Assembly (NCBI RefSeq): GCF_019880585.1
Contig: NZ_JAINVV010000006.1
Span: 295,144 to 359,143 of the forward strand
Direction of reading: 5' to 3'
DNA from: Sphingomonas colocasiae
Lineage (GTDB): Bacteria > Pseudomonadota > Alphaproteobacteria > Sphingomonadales > Sphingomonadaceae
Length of the DNA stretch: 64,000 bases
Position numbers and translations under genes: made by a program. The notes beneath the pieces were generated by a model. The model did not search any database. It was given only the letters and a program-made list of their open reading frames with translations, and was not told the origin of the DNA. Below are positions 61,766 through 64,000 of this stretch, one piece after another; the first letter of the stretch is position 1; each line of letters begins with the position of its first letter.

Positions 61766-62143
61766 TCAGGCCTTGGGAGGCCGTGCTCCGATCTTCGACA
61801 GGCGCTTCGCGGCAGAATCCGCCGCAGCATCGCGCTGCGGTCGCTTGGGCGATTGGCGATGGGTATGTCCTGCCCGCCTCGCTCCAGCCACTATCGAATC
61901 CCGATCGATGGACATTTCGCCGGAAACCATGGTCGCGAGTTCGCCCCGACGCACATGATCGAGCAAACCGGCCAGCGGCAGATCGGCATCGGATCCCTGA
62001 TCACCCAGATGAAAGCCGTCGCGATCCTGATACCCGGTCGGTGCGATCAGGAACAGCCTGACCAGCCATATGCATGCCGCAAAAAAGCAAGCAAACCCGG
62101 CCGCAGCCAGGGCAGGCACTATCACTCCCCACATTTGCTCCAT
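61766..62143 (-). CDS. Small hypothetical membrane protein
   Basis: A protein of 125 residues from ATG 62143 with one long hydrophobic segment (about residues 5-32) and a polar, basic C-terminal tail. I do not recognise the family. Its start is uncertain; the frame is open to 62221, and ATG 62134 is another choice. It may be a membrane-anchored protein of unknown role. It is upstream of katG on the same strand with a 145-base gap. Confidence 0.45.
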   Translation of the reverse strand: MEQMWGVIVPALAAAGFACFFAACIWLVRLFLIAPTGYQDRDGFHLGDQGSDADLPLAGLLDHVRRGELATMVSGEMSIDRDSIVAGARRAGHTHRQSPKRPQRDAAADSAAKRLSKIGARPPKA

Positions 62144-62636
62144 CCCCACAGAGCGAACGCATGCGGAACCACAACCGTTCGGCCGTGACCATTCCAGCCG
62201 CCACGGGCAAAGTCGAGTCAATTTAATAACCAGTTTTATACCCGATTCCGCTTGACCGCCGGGAATCCCTGCCCCGTTCGACGCGGTCGGCAGCGATCAT
62301 CCTGCCCGGCGCTCCCGGCATGGAATCATATGGACCGATGGGCGGCACGGATCGGCGCAGCATCAACGATCAGGTCATAATTTTGTGCGATGCCGCACGC
62401 AGAAATCCGGATCCATGGTCCGCAAGATCGGCAATGCGCGCGCTGGGAAACGCGACCTGCGGTCTTCAGATCGGGCGCCGGCAAATTCTCGATGAATCAG
62501 AGCCGCAAAGGCCGCGCCCTTCAACGATCATGTTCACAAGAAGAGACCGGAATCCCCACCGGCAAGAAGCTGGTTCCTGCCTGCCCGGCAACGGCCGGGC
62601 GATCCCCATCCCCCCCACAATGGAGTAGCGTTCGTC
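62144..62636. other. Gene-free stretch before the nucleotide-sugar dehydrogenase gene
   Basis: About 490 bases with no gene that I can support. An AT-rich patch (CAATTTAATAACCAGTTTTA) lies near 62218-62240 and could hold a promoter. A small GC hairpin, GCCCGGC-AAC-GGCCGGGC, lies near 62581-62600. A 102-codon open frame at 62320-62628 has low-complexity composition and no recognisable domain. Confidence 0.5.
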
Positions 62637-63905
<1,269 letters not shown>

Positions 63906-63954
63906 CGGACGCCTTCAGAGGCATCCGCATTTCCGGGCGCGGCGCGGACTGATA

Positions 63955-63989
63955 CCGGGTCTCGACGAGCTGCGCTCGTCGAGACCCGG
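63955..63989. terminator. Perfect 15-base hairpin after the dehydrogenase gene
   Basis: CCGGGTCTCGACGAG at 63955 pairs with CTCGTCGAGACCCGG at 63975 around a CTGCG loop, 50 bases after the stop. No T-tract is present. It is either a terminator or a dispersed palindrome of the sphingomonad type. Confidence 0.5.
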
Positions 63990-64000
63990 AACCGAAGCCG

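Noticed and set aside
62320..62628. A 102-codon open frame before the nucleotide-sugar dehydrogenase gene
   Set aside because: Composition is unlike a protein, there is no domain and no convincing ribosome site.

Overview
The window looks like a high-GC alphaproteobacterial chromosome or large accessory replicon, most likely a sphingomonad. It is packed with CoA-dependent and aromatic-ring catabolic genes, carries three TonB-dependent receptors of the sphingomonad catabolic type, and has several inverted-repeat elements of a kind common in that order. Almost every gene belongs to a tightly coupled operon with ATGA, GTGA or TGATG junctions. Family assignments come from reading motifs and remembered family features, not from a database search.

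Layout: (1) 1-3879, minus strand: a module matching the steroid C/D-ring (HIP) degradation set, namely ipdA, ipdB, ipdC, an EchA20-like hydratase cut by the window edge, and one more enoyl-CoA hydratase. (2) 3963-9658, minus: an amidohydrolase, an MFS transporter, an SDR with no ordinary start codon, and a TonB receptor. (3) 9785-11304: a tyrosine integrase beside a 3' fragment of tRNA-Glu, the likely end of an integrated element. (4) 11481-18128: a Rid protein, then a plus-strand operon (secreted amidohydrolase, SDR, phytanoyl-CoA dioxygenase, SDR), an MFS permease and a TetR regulator. (5) 18239-29322, minus: a nine-gene operon running from a TonB receptor through a FAD hydroxylase, an esterase-like protein, an extradiol dioxygenase and a C-C hydrolase to two acyl-CoA dehydrogenase-type subunits, a CoA ligase and an SDR. 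Regions 4 and 5 share a palindromic operator, TRTGAG-N6-YTCAYA, seen four times, so they look like one TetR regulon for an aromatic substrate I cannot name.

(6) 29584-58960: a second catabolic block. It contains a TonB receptor, CoA ligase, hydratases, acyl-CoA dehydrogenases, an extradiol dioxygenase directly followed by a large indolepyruvate ferredoxin oxidoreductase, a cytochrome P450, thiolases, DUF35 proteins and a second TetR. The combination P450 + extradiol dioxygenase + indolepyruvate oxidoreductase + TonB receptor is what has been described for estrogen (edc/oec) degradation in Novosphingobium and Sphingomonas; the assignment here is by gene content only. With region 1, the window could take a phenolic steroid from uptake through A-ring cleavage to C/D-ring breakdown. 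(7) 59083-64000: a long inverted repeat, katG, a small membrane protein and a nucleotide-sugar dehydrogenase, which look like ordinary chromosome.

Regions 5 and 6 solve the same problem, what to do with a meta-cleavage product, in two ways: a serine C-C hydrolase in one and an oxidative 2-oxoacid:ferredoxin oxidoreductase in the other.
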